From: an uncultured Oribacterium sp.
GTDB taxonomy: Bacteria > Bacillota > Clostridia > Lachnospirales > Lachnospiraceae
Assembly: GCA_934270345.1 (NCBI GenBank)
Contig: CAKQPT010000021.1
Location: forward strand, 1-45,052
Direction of reading: 5' to 3'
Length of the DNA stretch: 45,052 nucleotides
The notes under the pieces were generated by a model. That model was not told the DNA's origin. It was given only the letters and a program-made list of their open reading frames with translations, and searched no databases. Both the position numbers and the translations under genes were made by a program. Positions 1 through 7,089 of the stretch are shown piece after piece (within the stretch, counting starts at the first letter, position 1; each line of letters begins with the position of its first letter).

Positions 1-392
1 GTGTTGTATACACGCACCACGGTGATCGGCTCGACCGCCTCGACGAGTCCCTCATCGATGGCATATGGTCCGACGGCGGAGGAGATGTTACCGCAGTTTG
101 CGGAGCCATCGACTCTCGGGATCTTGATATCCACCTGACGGAAGGTATAATCCACATCCACACCCGGACGATCGGACTTCTTGATCACGGCGATCTTCGA
201 GGTCGAGGAAACAGTACCGCCCATACCGTCGATCTGCTTTACATCCGGTGTACCCATGACCTTCATGAAGATCTCCGGCCACTCATTCTCATCCTGTGGG
301 AGATCCTCCGCATGGAAAAAGACCGCCTTCGAGGTACCACCTCTCATGTATACACATGGGAACTTCCGCTGCTTCTGATCAAATTCTGACAT
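1..392 (-). CDS. PrpF-family isomerase (N-terminal part, runs off the window)
   Basis: The first 130 residues of a PrpF-type protein are present; the rest lies beyond base 1. PrpF proteins are cofactor-independent isomerases or tautomerases, such as 2-methylaconitate cis-trans isomerase and 4-oxalomesaconate tautomerase, with a diaminopimelate-epimerase fold. Visible family signatures are the early MRGGTSKAVFF segment, a GTPDVKQIDGMGG stretch, a TSK motif and SANCGN with the conserved cysteine. The ATG at 390-392 follows a GGAGG site. The gene is divergent from a LysR-type regulator 123 bp away, which suggests that regulator controls it in response to an organic-acid substrate (inference). 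The exact substrate cannot be read from the sequence. Confidence 0.85.
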   Translation of the reverse strand, partial: MSEFDQKQRKFPCVYMRGGTSKAVFFHAEDLPQDENEWPEIFMKVMGTPDVKQIDGMGGTVSSTSKIAVIKKSDRPGVDVDYTFRQVDIKIPRVDGSANCGNISSAVGPYAIDEGLVEAVEPITVVRVYN

Positions 393-433
393 TTTTTCAT
401 CCTCCATTTTCACGATAAAGATTTTCTAAGGCT

Positions 434-462
434 AGATTACTATTTGATAAATATTCTGTAAA
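434..462 (-). promoter_or_regulatory. Predicted promoter of the PrpF-family gene
   Basis: On the minus strand TTTACA (457-462) and TAATCT (434-439) are separated by 17 bp. The pair overlaps the oppositely directed lysR promoter, so one bound LysR protein could affect both. Called by eye. Confidence 0.4.
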
Positions 463-472
463 ATTATATAAT
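444..472 (+). promoter_or_regulatory. Predicted promoter of the LysR regulator gene
   Basis: TTGATA (444-449) and a consensus TATAAT (467-472) are 17 bp apart. The predicted start point near 479 gives a leader of about 37 nt before the ATG at 516. Confidence 0.6.
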
Positions 473-515
473 TTCATCAAACTTGATTCGCATTTGGAAT
501 GTTGAAAGGTGCATT

Positions 516-1388
516 ATGGACGAAAAAGACATCGAAATCTTCCGCTCTCTCATCAAAACCGGCAACGTCACGAAATCCGCCGAGAAGCTCTATACGACAC
601 AGTCCTCGTTGACGAAGCGCATCCAGAAAATGGAGGAGGAGCTCGGCTGCCAGCTGTTTATCCGTACAAAAAAAGGCGTCCTTCCGACGCCTGCGGCAGA
701 GAAGATCCTGCCCGATTTCAATCATATCCAGGAAACCCTGGACCGTATCCGGAACTTCACTCAGTCCGCAGAAGGTACTATCGCCGGTTCTCTCCACCTC
801 GGTGTGTCGGTGAATTATGCCCGATACCGTCTCCCTTTCGTATTAAAGCACTACATGGAGAAGTACCCGGCGGTGGATGTCGATGTCCGCACCGACCAGT
901 CGACGAATCTCTACCGGAAGCTATCGAACAACGAGCTGAACATCGCCATCGTCCGCGGTGAGTTTCGCTGGGATGAAGGCACATATCTCCTTTCTGAAGA
1001 ACCGGTCTGCCTCGTGGTATCCCGTGAAAATGCGCACACTCCGCTCAGCGAGCTGCCGAGCATCCAGCGCCACTCCGACCCCTCCTTCGAGGAGAGTGCC
1101 CGCCTCTGGCGCGCGGAACATCACATCGAGAAGTCCCACTCGAGCCTCCACATCAACGACATCTCCACCTGCCTCGCGATGGTAAAAAGCGGCATCGGCT
1201 GGGCCATCCTCCCGGAGATCTGCCTCGACGGCTTCGACGGCGTCCGCACACCCCTCGTTCTGCAGGACGGCACCCGCCTCACCCGGAAGACCTACGTCCT
1301 CTATAAACACGACTACTACGAGCTCCCGCAGGTGAAGCTCTTCATCGACGAAATACGGAAGGACGCCGAACGGCATCTGTCTCCATGA
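516..1388 (+). CDS. LysR-family transcriptional regulator
   Basis: A 290-residue protein of normal LysR length. It has an N-terminal winged helix-turn-helix (residues 1-60, with GNVTKSAEKLYTTQSSLTKRIQKMEEELG) and a C-terminal effector-binding domain of the periplasmic-binding type (from about residue 90). I chose the ATG at 516 because it begins the canonical MDEKDIEIF helix and has an AAAGG site 7 nt upstream; an in-frame start at 483 would add residues that do not belong to the family. It is divergent from the PrpF-type isomerase gene, the usual arrangement for a LysR protein and its target. The inducer is not deducible, though an organic acid handled by the isomerase is a fair guess. Confidence 0.88.
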   Translation: MDEKDIEIFRSLIKTGNVTKSAEKLYTTQSSLTKRIQKMEEELGCQLFIRTKKGVLPTPAAEKILPDFNHIQETLDRIRNFTQSAEGTIAGSLHLGVSVNYARYRLPFVLKHYMEKYPAVDVDVRTDQSTNLYRKLSNNELNIAIVRGEFRWDEGTYLLSEEPVCLVVSRENAHTPLSELPSIQRHSDPSFEESARLWRAEHHIEKSHSSLHINDISTCLAMVKSGIGWAILPEICLDGFDGVRTPLVLQDGTRLTRKTYVLYKHDYYELPQVKLFIDEIRKDAERHLSP

Positions 1389-1458
1389 AATCCTGAAGGG
1401 AATCCGTCCCGGCACCTTCTGGCATTCATCAATCATAAAGCATCCATTTTCCCCAACT

Positions 1459-1485
1459 AAAAAGCCCGGCATCTGCCGGGCTCTT
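1459..1485 (-). terminator. Intrinsic terminator after the VOC gene
   Basis: GCCCGGC pairs with GCCGGGC (1464-1481) and the minus strand continues into a T-run. It lies between the convergent lysR and VOC genes and can serve both. Confidence 0.75.
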
Positions 1486-1502
1486 CATGTCATCAGATTC
1501 TC

Positions 1503-1913
1503 TTATTTCGAAACCACCGGCAGCGTTTTTGCGTTGTTCTCCACATAGAACGGTGCCTTCTTCACGGTGATGTGGATGCGGAAACCGTTGATCTCATCCT
1601 GCAGGAAGATGAGCTTGATGGTCTTCCCATCCTCGTCATAACGCGCGTGCTCATAATCCATCGCATAACCGAGTCCCTCGAGGTAGCGGATCGCCTCCGG
1701 CATATCGTCGACGAAGAAGCCGAGGTGGCCCATCGAGCCCTTGCCCATCTTCTTCATGAGCTCCATCTTATTATCCTCAGTGAAATAGGATGCCGGAATC
1801 TCACGATAATTCTGGTAGCCCATCACCTCGGTGAAGAAGTTCTTCATCTTCTCACCCTCCTCCGGGCTCTGTGCGTTGATACCAACATGTCCAAACTCAA
1901 ATTTAACCGCCAT
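1503..1913 (-). CDS. VOC (glyoxalase/bleomycin-resistance fold) family protein
   Basis: A 136-residue single-domain protein. It opens with FEFGHVGINAQSPEEGEKMKNFFTEVMG, typical of the first beta-alpha-beta-beta-beta half of a VOC fold, and has a second half beginning GHLGFFVDDMPEAIRYLEGLG. Candidate metal ligands are the histidine in the GHVGI strand, the one in GHLGFF, and a late acidic or histidine residue around FRIHITV. VOC proteins include lyases, isomerases and dioxygenases, so the reaction is unassigned. Its ATG follows AGGAGG by 7 nt. It is a single gene convergent with the LysR gene and closed by a strong terminator. Confidence 0.75.
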   Translation of the reverse strand: MAVKFEFGHVGINAQSPEEGEKMKNFFTEVMGYQNYREIPASYFTEDNKMELMKKMGKGSMGHLGFFVDDMPEAIRYLEGLGYAMDYEHARYDEDGKTIKLIFLQDEINGFRIHITVKKAPFYVENNAKTLPVVSK

Positions 1914-2087
1914 GGTTTATCCTCCTGTATGCAGTCTGATCACGCGCCCCGCTCTCGCCGCGCGCCTCACTTTCTCACGGGCAATATCTACGCCCTCTTC
2001 TGATATCTTCATCCTATCACTCTGCAAAGCCGAAAGGAAATGACCTTTTCGCCGCACGCTTCATTCCGAAATGGAATCACATTTGTA

Positions 2088-2170
2088 CGTTTCTTTTTGT
2101 TTGCTTGCCCGCCCAAGCATACATATCTTATCTATCCACGTGTCGCCCCGCCCTATACAAACAAACAATC
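2088..2170 (+). repeat. Structured repeat element, copy A (degenerate)
   Basis: First of three related elements. TTTGTTTG (2096-2103) pairs with CAAACAAA (2158-2165) around a pyrimidine-rich interior holding TGCCCGCCC, ATCTTATCTAT and TCGCCCCGCCC. It matches copies B (3894-3989) and C (4622-4714, inverted) but lacks their outer GC arm. Confidence 0.65.
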
Positions 2171-2201
2171 TTCCTGCATTTCCAAATCATCCATGTCTTT
2201 C

Positions 2202-2312
2202 GGTTGGCAATTTCTAAATGATTTTGTATTTTCGATTGGCAAATTCTAAATTATCTCACATTTTCGGTTGGCAATTTCGAAATAATTGTGAATATACGAT
2301 TGGCAAATTTCA
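2202..2312 (+). repeat. Four 32-bp-period iterons upstream of the AAA ATPase
   Basis: TTGGCA begins at 2204, 2236, 2268 and 2300, an exact 32-bp period. Copies 1 and 3 read CGGTTGGCAATTTC; copies 2 and 4 read CGATTGGCAAATT, so the two variants alternate. The last copy coincides with the predicted -35 box of the downstream gene, which suggests an operator array. Confidence 0.8.
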
Positions 2313-2328
2313 AACTTGATGATAATCT
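2300..2328 (+). promoter_or_regulatory. Predicted promoter of the AAA ATPase
   Basis: TTGGCA (2300-2305), part of the fourth iteron, is 17 bp from TAATCT (2323-2328). A protein bound to the iterons would therefore compete with or contact RNA polymerase. Confidence 0.5.
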
Positions 2329-2375
2329 TAGATTGATAAAGACAGCTACAGTCATTCTGTAAGGAGGTGAAGAAG

Positions 2376-3686
2376 TTGTACATTCATAGAGCAATAGATC
2401 ATATACTTCTTGACTGGAAAAATTCCGATCGGCACAAGCCCTTGATTCTTCGCGGAGTGCGACAGTGTGGAAAAACTTCTGCTGTTCGACATTTATCTCA
2501 GCAGTTCGGTGATTACATTGAATTGAATCTGGAGAAAGAACCGGATATAGGAAAAATATTTGAAGGAGATCTCAATATCAACAAAATCATCAATCGCCTC
2601 GAATTACATTTTTCGAAGAGAATAAGCTCTGATACTTTGCTGTTTATCGATGAAATACAGGAATGCCCTCGAGCTATTACTGCCCTTCGCTATTTTTACG
2701 AAGACAGGCCGGAATTGTACGTAATTGCTGCAGGCTCTCTTCTGGAATTTGTTCTGGACGGTGAAAAGAACGATAAACCAGTTGATTTTCCGGTAGGAAG
2801 AGTCAGAAGCATATTCATGTATCCATTTTCTTTCACCGAATTTCTTCATGGCACTGGAAAGGAAATCTTAGCCGATTATCTGAAGCATACCGACTTTTCC
2901 GAAACTCCAAACGATGCTCATAAGGAACTTCTGGAGGAGTACAAAATATTTCTGACTGTTGGTGGCATGCCTGAAGCCGTAAGGGAGTATGCAGAAACCG
3001 GAAGCATCCAGGCCTGCCAGCAGATTCACAGAGATATTATCCTGAATTTCAAGGACGATTTTAATAAATACAGCAGAAACGTTTCTCCGGAAATTATACG
3101 AAAAGTATTTGATTATGCCACTCATCATGTATGCAGTCAGACGAAATCTTCCTCTGCCGTCGCAGGCGTGAGTGCTTATTATTTTGATTTATGCATAGAC
3201 CTGCTGAAAAAAGCAGGTCTTGTATTTCCTGTGAAGGCCTCTGCCTGCGACGCCATACCGCTCGGAGTATCTGAAAAGGAGACCAATAAAAAGCTGTTGC
3301 TGTTTGACTCCGGCGTTTATCTGACCGAATGTGGGCTTGATGCCGGAGGTATTCTTGGTGCCGAAATTTATGACGACATGAATAAAGGCGACGTCGTCGA
3401 GATGGAAACCGGCCTTGAATTCATCAAAGCTGGAAGTCCCTATTCAGAGCCAGGGCTGTTTTACTGGTATAGAAGCGGTGCAAATGCAGAAATTGATTAC
3501 GCCATTGTTCGAAACGGTCAGATCATCCCAGTCGAAGTCAAATCATCCGGAAAGGGAAGTATGCAAAGTCTGCACTGTTTTCTGGATGCACATAAATCAC
3601 CATATGGCATTCGAATCTCCCTGGAAGATTTCAGCGAATATGAAAATATACGCGTCTTTCCGGTCTACGCCGTGAGCAGAATATAA
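2376..3686 (+). CDS. AAA_14/DUF4143-family ATP-binding protein
   Basis: A protein of about 436 residues. It has a Walker A of the family's special form (GVRQCGKT, near residue 25), a Walker B (LLFIDEIQE, near residue 90), a sensor segment (AAGSLLEF) and a C-terminal DUF4143 region. The latter ends in AEIDYAIVRNGQIIPVEVKSS, which resembles a PD-(D/E)xK nuclease-like core. Reading from GTG at 2367 would place that start inside the AAGGAGGTG ribosome binding site, so I favour TTG at 2376, 6 nt after the site, giving an N-terminus MYIHRAIDHILL. The family is common in gut anaerobes and its cellular role is not established. Base composition is more A+T-rich than the neighbouring genes, and repeats surround it on both sides, consistent with acquired DNA. 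Confidence 0.82.
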   Translation: MYIHRAIDHILLDWKNSDRHKPLILRGVRQCGKTSAVRHLSQQFGDYIELNLEKEPDIGKIFEGDLNINKIINRLELHFSKRISSDTLLFIDEIQECPRAITALRYFYEDRPELYVIAAGSLLEFVLDGEKNDKPVDFPVGRVRSIFMYPFSFTEFLHGTGKEILADYLKHTDFSETPNDAHKELLEEYKIFLTVGGMPEAVREYAETGSIQACQQIHRDIILNFKDDFNKYSRNVSPEIIRKVFDYATHHVCSQTKSSSAVAGVSAYYFDLCIDLLKKAGLVFPVKASACDAIPLGVSEKETNKKLLLFDSGVYLTECGLDAGGILGAEIYDDMNKGDVVEMETGLEFIKAGSPYSEPGLFYWYRSGANAEIDYAIVRNGQIIPVEVKSSGKGSMQSLHCFLDAHKSPYGIRISLEDFSEYENIRVFPVYAVSRI

Positions 3687-3732
3687 CCCCTCTGCCACGC
3701 ACCGCCATCCCACACTTCCGTGGAGCGAAAAC

Positions 3733-4497
3733 TGTGAAACACTTAATGCCCTCCCATCATAAACCCGTGGATTTGTGAAATAAACTCATGCCTTCGATTC
3801 CATATGGCAAGGTCAATATCAAATAAAAAAATCGTAACAGTTCAGCCGGGGTGATTTTGTAACCCGGATAATTTTCAAGGGATGTCCATACCGGGCGCCT
3901 CTTCTCGTTTGCCTGCCCACCCCAGTGTACGTCTTTTATCTACTTACATATCGGCCCCGCCCCGTGCAGGCAAACGAAAAGTCGGCGCCTGTTTTGTTCG
4001 CTGGGGACTGAAACCCATCTTCATGCTTGCCGACGCTGCATGGTTTTTACGAGTGCAGGCATGTTGATGAAGGTTGGCATCGGCTTTTTCGCAAATTTGC
4101 TTTATCCGAATCGTATGCCATTAGGCTTTTTCACAGTTTCCTCTCCTGGCGAGTCTATGACATTAAGTCCCGTCACTCTCGCCCAGTAAAATCCGAGTGA
4201 AATCCCGATTTTTGACGCAAAACCGCCTATTTCCGAAGCAGTGACTTTATCTCTCCTTTGCTTTTCTTCTGCAAACCACCAGCTGAGTCCGTCTCGAAGC
4301 TGCATACTTAATGTCACAGAGTCTGATATTTCTTAATCTGTGAAATAATCTAATGGCACAGATCACTGAAATTGATGATTTGTAAAAGTCACTTAATGGC
4401 ACTCATCTTGAAAATGCCCTGTTTGTTACAAACTCCAGAAAATATAACGGCATCGCTCTTTGAAATCCTCTCTTTGCGAAAATCATCTAATGGCGCA
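3733..4497. repeat. Dispersed degenerate repeats TGTGAAA-N(3-6)-TAATGGCA
   Basis: Copies are at 3733-3750, 3774-3792 (weak), 4116-4134 (inverted), 4339-4360, 4381-4402 and 4475-4497. The best copy, at 4339, has partly palindromic ends (TGTG/CACA). Spacing is irregular. On the minus strand they read GCCATTA...TTTCACA, which loosely resembles the TTGGCAA...TNTCACA of the iterons before the AAA ATPase. Confidence 0.55.
3894..3989 (+). repeat. Structured repeat element, copy B (best preserved)
   Basis: Outer arms GGCGCC (3894-3899 and 3984-3989) and inner arms 3901-3916/3966-3981 pair over 16 positions with one mismatch. The loop contains CCCACCCC, TTTATCTA and ATCGGCCCCGCCCC. The opposite strand of the loop carries closely spaced G-tracts. 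Confidence 0.75.
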
Positions 4498-4621
4498 GGA
4501 ATTCTATAAACGGTATTTGTGAAAACTTCGGAAATAGTCATGATCAGAGATACACATGCCGCCTTTCTAAAACTCCGATCACCAGGTTTTCATCAGCTTT
4601 CACCTCAGTCAGGATGTATGG

Positions 4622-4714
4622 GCGTCGATTTTTGTCTGTTTGCATGGGGCGGGGCCGATCAGTAAATAGATAAAGGCAATCGAATGGGGTGGGCAAACAA
4701 ACAAAAAGAGACGC
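4622..4714 (-). repeat. Structured repeat element, copy C (inverted)
   Basis: Outer arms GCGTC/GACGC (4622-4626, 4710-4714) and inner 15-nt arms (4629-4643, 4693-4707) pair with one mismatch. The loop is the reverse complement of that in copy B. Stem bases differ from copy B but remain paired, so the fold is conserved more than the sequence. Its end overlaps a terminator-like hairpin. Confidence 0.75.
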
Positions 4715-4730
4715 TCGGCATTAGCGTCTC
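4708..4730 (-). terminator. Second terminator-like hairpin downstream of the pilus operon
   Basis: GAGACGC (4708-4714) pairs with GCGTCTC (4724-4730). On the minus strand it runs directly into TTTTTGTTTG, which is also the arm of repeat copy C. Confidence 0.55.
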
Positions 4731-4737
4731 GTAAAAA

Positions 4738-4767
4738 TCAGTCGGAGTGAAGAAGCCCCCCGACTGA
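4738..4767. other. Perfect 8-bp inverted repeat
   Basis: TCAGTCGG (4738-4745) and CCGACTGA (4760-4767) flank a 14-nt loop. It has no T-run on either side and sits between two terminators, so it may be part of a composite transcription end. Confidence 0.5.
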
Positions 4768-4775
4768 ACTGTCAC

Positions 4776-4811
4776 AAAAAAAAACTCAGCCGGGGCATCT
4801 GCCCCGGCTGA
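4776..4811 (-). terminator. Intrinsic terminator of the pilus operon
   Basis: A stem of about 12 bp (4786-4811, core CAGCCGGGG/CCCCGGCTG) is followed on the minus strand by nine T residues. It lies 25 bp after the last pilin gene. Confidence 0.9.
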
Positions 4812-4835
4812 CTTCATTTACGCTTCTTCCATGTA

Positions 4836-6083
4836 TCACGCTTCGTGTGCATTTCTCTTTTTCTTCTTATAGGTCACGCCCCATGCGGCGAGGAGTACGA
4901 CGGCTCCGCCGAATACAGCGCCATAGGTGCGCATGCTGCTCTCGTCACCGGTCTTCGCTCTGCGGGATGCGCCGAGGACTCTGCCGACCGGCGTATCTGC
5001 GAGCTTGTCTCGTACGGCACCGAGAACTCGTCCTACTTCACCTTCCGGCTCTACCGTCGGCTTTCCAGTCGGGCCGTTCGGGTCCGTACTCGGATCGCCC
5101 TTCGGGCCACCGCCAGAGGAGGATCCGCCACCGCCGCTGCTCTTCCGGTAGCTGTTCTTAAACTCGATAGTGCTTACTTCCACACCATTTTTCGTGATGG
5201 TCTTCTGTGCCTCGAGCTTGTCCTCTGCGTTCCGGATGACGTTGACGGTCATCGTGTAAACGGAGTCATCGTAGGTCCAGCGGGAATTACTTCCGGCCTT
5301 CTCAGTAAAGGTATATACATACGGACCGCCCACTGTTGTGTAGCTGATCTCGCCGAACTCGATCTCACCTGCGCCCGCCGTTACGGTCTTCGGCGTGCCT
5401 GCTGCAGTGCCCGCCGGCATTGGCGCGTCGGCACTCGGCGTCATCACGAACTCGAACTTCTCGTCACTCGTGATGCTGTTGCCGTACTGGTCGGTGATGA
5501 CCTTGCGCACCGGCGGATCCAGCTTCGCGGTCGACAGCTTCCAGGTCTTCGGCATCGCCTTCACTTCATACTCATAACCACCCTCGACGGCCTCCGGCAT
5601 GATCACCAGGAACGGGCTGAAACTGTGCCATGCGACGTGCACGGTCTTCTGCTTCACGAGGTACAGTCCGATCTCGAGATCGCCGACCTTCTCGCCCGAT
5701 TTGATGTCATCCTTCAGCGCGGCGATGCTGTAATCCTCCGCGTATTTTGCGAGCGTCTTCGGCAGCTCCGCCGAGTTGAGGCTCTCGCGATCGATCATCA
5801 CGCCACTGCCTGCGAAGTCCTTCGCCAGGGTGAACTCTGTAACGGAGCTTCCATCGACCACATCACCGACACGGTATAGCGTATAGGTCCCGGCCTCGTC
5901 TTTGTTGACCGCTGCGCCCTTATGATCCTGGTCACCCGGCGTAATCGTGATGCTTCCGAGCTTCTTCGCGTTATAGCTCTCGACAGACGCAAAGGCTGTT
6001 ACTGTCTGCATCGCGAGAAGTGCCACTGTCGTGATTCCCATCAGCCATTTTTTAATTCGTCTTGTTTTCATCATCTGCTTCAC
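4836..6083 (-). CDS. FctA-type (Spy0128-like) minor/basal pilin with variant sorting signal
   Basis: About 415 residues. A Sec signal peptide (cleavage likely after TAFA) is followed by an N-terminal beta domain (about 45-185) and an FctA/Spy0128 isopeptide domain (about 195-315). A Gly/Ser/Pro linker then leads to the duplicated motif VGRVLGA and a C-terminal sorting signal RRAKTGDES, a hydrophobic segment and KKKKR. The canonical LPxTG is replaced by AKTGD, which suggests a different sortase, perhaps the housekeeping one, attaches the pilus base to the wall (inference). The start overlaps the sortase gene by 32 bp; GTG at 6083 or ATG at 6074/6071 are all possible, and I see no decisive ribosome binding site. 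It is the last gene of the pilus operon, a position typical of anchor pilins. Confidence 0.82.
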   Translation of the reverse strand: MKQMMKTRRIKKWLMGITTVALLAMQTVTAFASVESYNAKKLGSITITPGDQDHKGAAVNKDEAGTYTLYRVGDVVDGSSVTEFTLAKDFAGSGVMIDRESLNSAELPKTLAKYAEDYSIAALKDDIKSGEKVGDLEIGLYLVKQKTVHVAWHSFSPFLVIMPEAVEGGYEYEVKAMPKTWKLSTAKLDPPVRKVITDQYGNSITSDEKFEFVMTPSADAPMPAGTAAGTPKTVTAGAGEIEFGEISYTTVGGPYVYTFTEKAGSNSRWTYDDSVYTMTVNVIRNAEDKLEAQKTITKNGVEVSTIEFKNSYRKSSGGGGSSSGGGPKGDPSTDPNGPTGKPTVEPEGEVGRVLGAVRDKLADTPVGRVLGASRRAKTGDESSMRTYGAVFGGAVVLLAAWGVTYKKKKRNAHEA

Positions 6084-6936
6084 CCGATTCCTTACTCCTG
6101 TGCTTATCCTTCTTCGACGGCATCAGCAACGCGATCAAGAACAGTACCGCGACGCCCATCACCGCAAACGGGATGTACTTCTGAATCTTCTCCTGTGTCG
6201 TGAGCTCTCGCTCGACGTGAACGACCGGAATGCTCTTCACTTCTTCCTCCGGCAGGTTCTCGATCCGATGGCCCCTCACCAGAAGCCGGTGAGTATTGAT
6301 GCCATACGGCGTACACGTCATCAATGTAACATAATCCTGTCCATCTTCTACCTCCAGCGCATCCAGCTCTGTCGGCAGCACCGTCAGAATCTGGTCCACC
6401 TGATACGTCATCTTCCGGTCCAGCACGGTGAGGATGAAAATGTCTCCCTCGCCCAGCTCCGGCAGATCCGTAAACAGCTTCGCACTCGGCAGTCCCCGAT
6501 GCGCACTCAGCACCACATGTGTGCCCTCGCCGCCGACCGGAAGACTGGATCCCTCCAGATGTCCCACCGCTTCGTTCAGCACCGCACTGGATGTGCCATG
6601 ATAGAACGGCAGCTTCACGCTGATTTTCGGGATCTCCAGGTAACCCATCATCCCCGATCCATCCACGTTCAATGCTGTCTCATAGCCTTCCGTCCGGTTG
6701 TCTTCCGAAAACGGGTTAGGATTCTGCCTCAGTCTTGCGTTATACTCCTCTGCGACCTCGAAATACTGACTGAAGTCCTCAGGGGTGATCTCCTTCACCG
6801 CATCATCATAGTTTACGACCACGCGCGATGCATGCTTCGCGTTCACGTACTCACTGACGTACGGATAAAGAACGATACCTAATCCAGCCAGAAACAGCAG
6901 AATGATCAGTATAGTCGCGATAATTCGTTTTTTCAT
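6052..6936 (-). CDS. Class C (pilus-polymerising) sortase
   Basis: A 294-residue transpeptidase with an N-terminal membrane helix (residues 5-27), the sortase core and a C-terminal second membrane helix (about 257-275) with a charged tail, the class C layout. Catalytic residues are H146 (SAHRG), C208 (TLMTCTP) and R217 (THRLLVRG). The segment NPNPF near residue 75 sits where class C enzymes carry their active-site lid (usually DPF/DPW). It joins pilin subunits by cleaving their LPxTG-type signals and forming lysine isopeptide bonds on the outer face of the membrane. The ATG at 6934-6936 has GGAGG 7 nt upstream. It overlaps the following pilin gene, indicating coupled translation. Confidence 0.93.
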   Translation of the reverse strand: MKKRIIATILIILLFLAGLGIVLYPYVSEYVNAKHASRVVVNYDDAVKEITPEDFSQYFEVAEEYNARLRQNPNPFSEDNRTEGYETALNVDGSGMMGYLEIPKISVKLPFYHGTSSAVLNEAVGHLEGSSLPVGGEGTHVVLSAHRGLPSAKLFTDLPELGEGDIFILTVLDRKMTYQVDQILTVLPTELDALEVEDGQDYVTLMTCTPYGINTHRLLVRGHRIENLPEEEVKSIPVVHVERELTTQEKIQKYIPFAVMGVAVLFLIALLMPSKKDKHRSKESGEADDENKTN

Positions 6937-6975
6937 TCAAACCTCCGGCTTTCAGTTTCGGGAAATGTTTCACGT

Positions 6976-7022
6976 CCCGGAGAGTCCCAGGAACCGGGAC
7001 CTGGTTCCTGAGCTACTCCCGG
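6976..7022 (-). other. Intercistronic hairpin between backbone pilin and sortase
   Basis: AGGAACC (6989-6995) pairs with GGTTCCT (7003-7009), extended by imperfect outer pairing of CCGG-type arms. There is no T-run. It probably trims or stabilises the upstream message so pilin is made in excess over sortase. Confidence 0.6.
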
Positions 7023-7089
7023 ATGTCAAGCACCCGGTATCATAAATTTGAGAGATATGATCGTCGTTCAAAAGATTACTTACATCAGA

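Larger units (their letters stand above)
3687..4707. other. Gene-free, repeat-filled stretch
   Basis: About 1 kb with no convincing gene. It holds structured repeat copies B and C, six degenerate TGTGAAA/TAATGGCA repeats, and a small hairpin with CCGGG/CCCGG arms at about 3847-3868. A GTG-initiated 71-codon frame at 4102-4317 (minus) resembles nothing I recognise and has no clear ribosome binding site. Confidence 0.6.

Noticed and set aside
2202..2312. CRISPR array
   Set aside because: The repeated core is only about 14 bp, the intervening 18 bp are similar between units rather than unique, and there are no cas genes.
3882..4067. 61-codon frame over structured repeat B
   Set aside because: It is contained mostly in the repeat and has no supporting features.
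4102..4317. GTG-initiated 71-codon frame in the repeat-rich spacer
   Set aside because: No recognisable family, no ribosome binding site, and it overlaps a repeat copy; at best a fragment.
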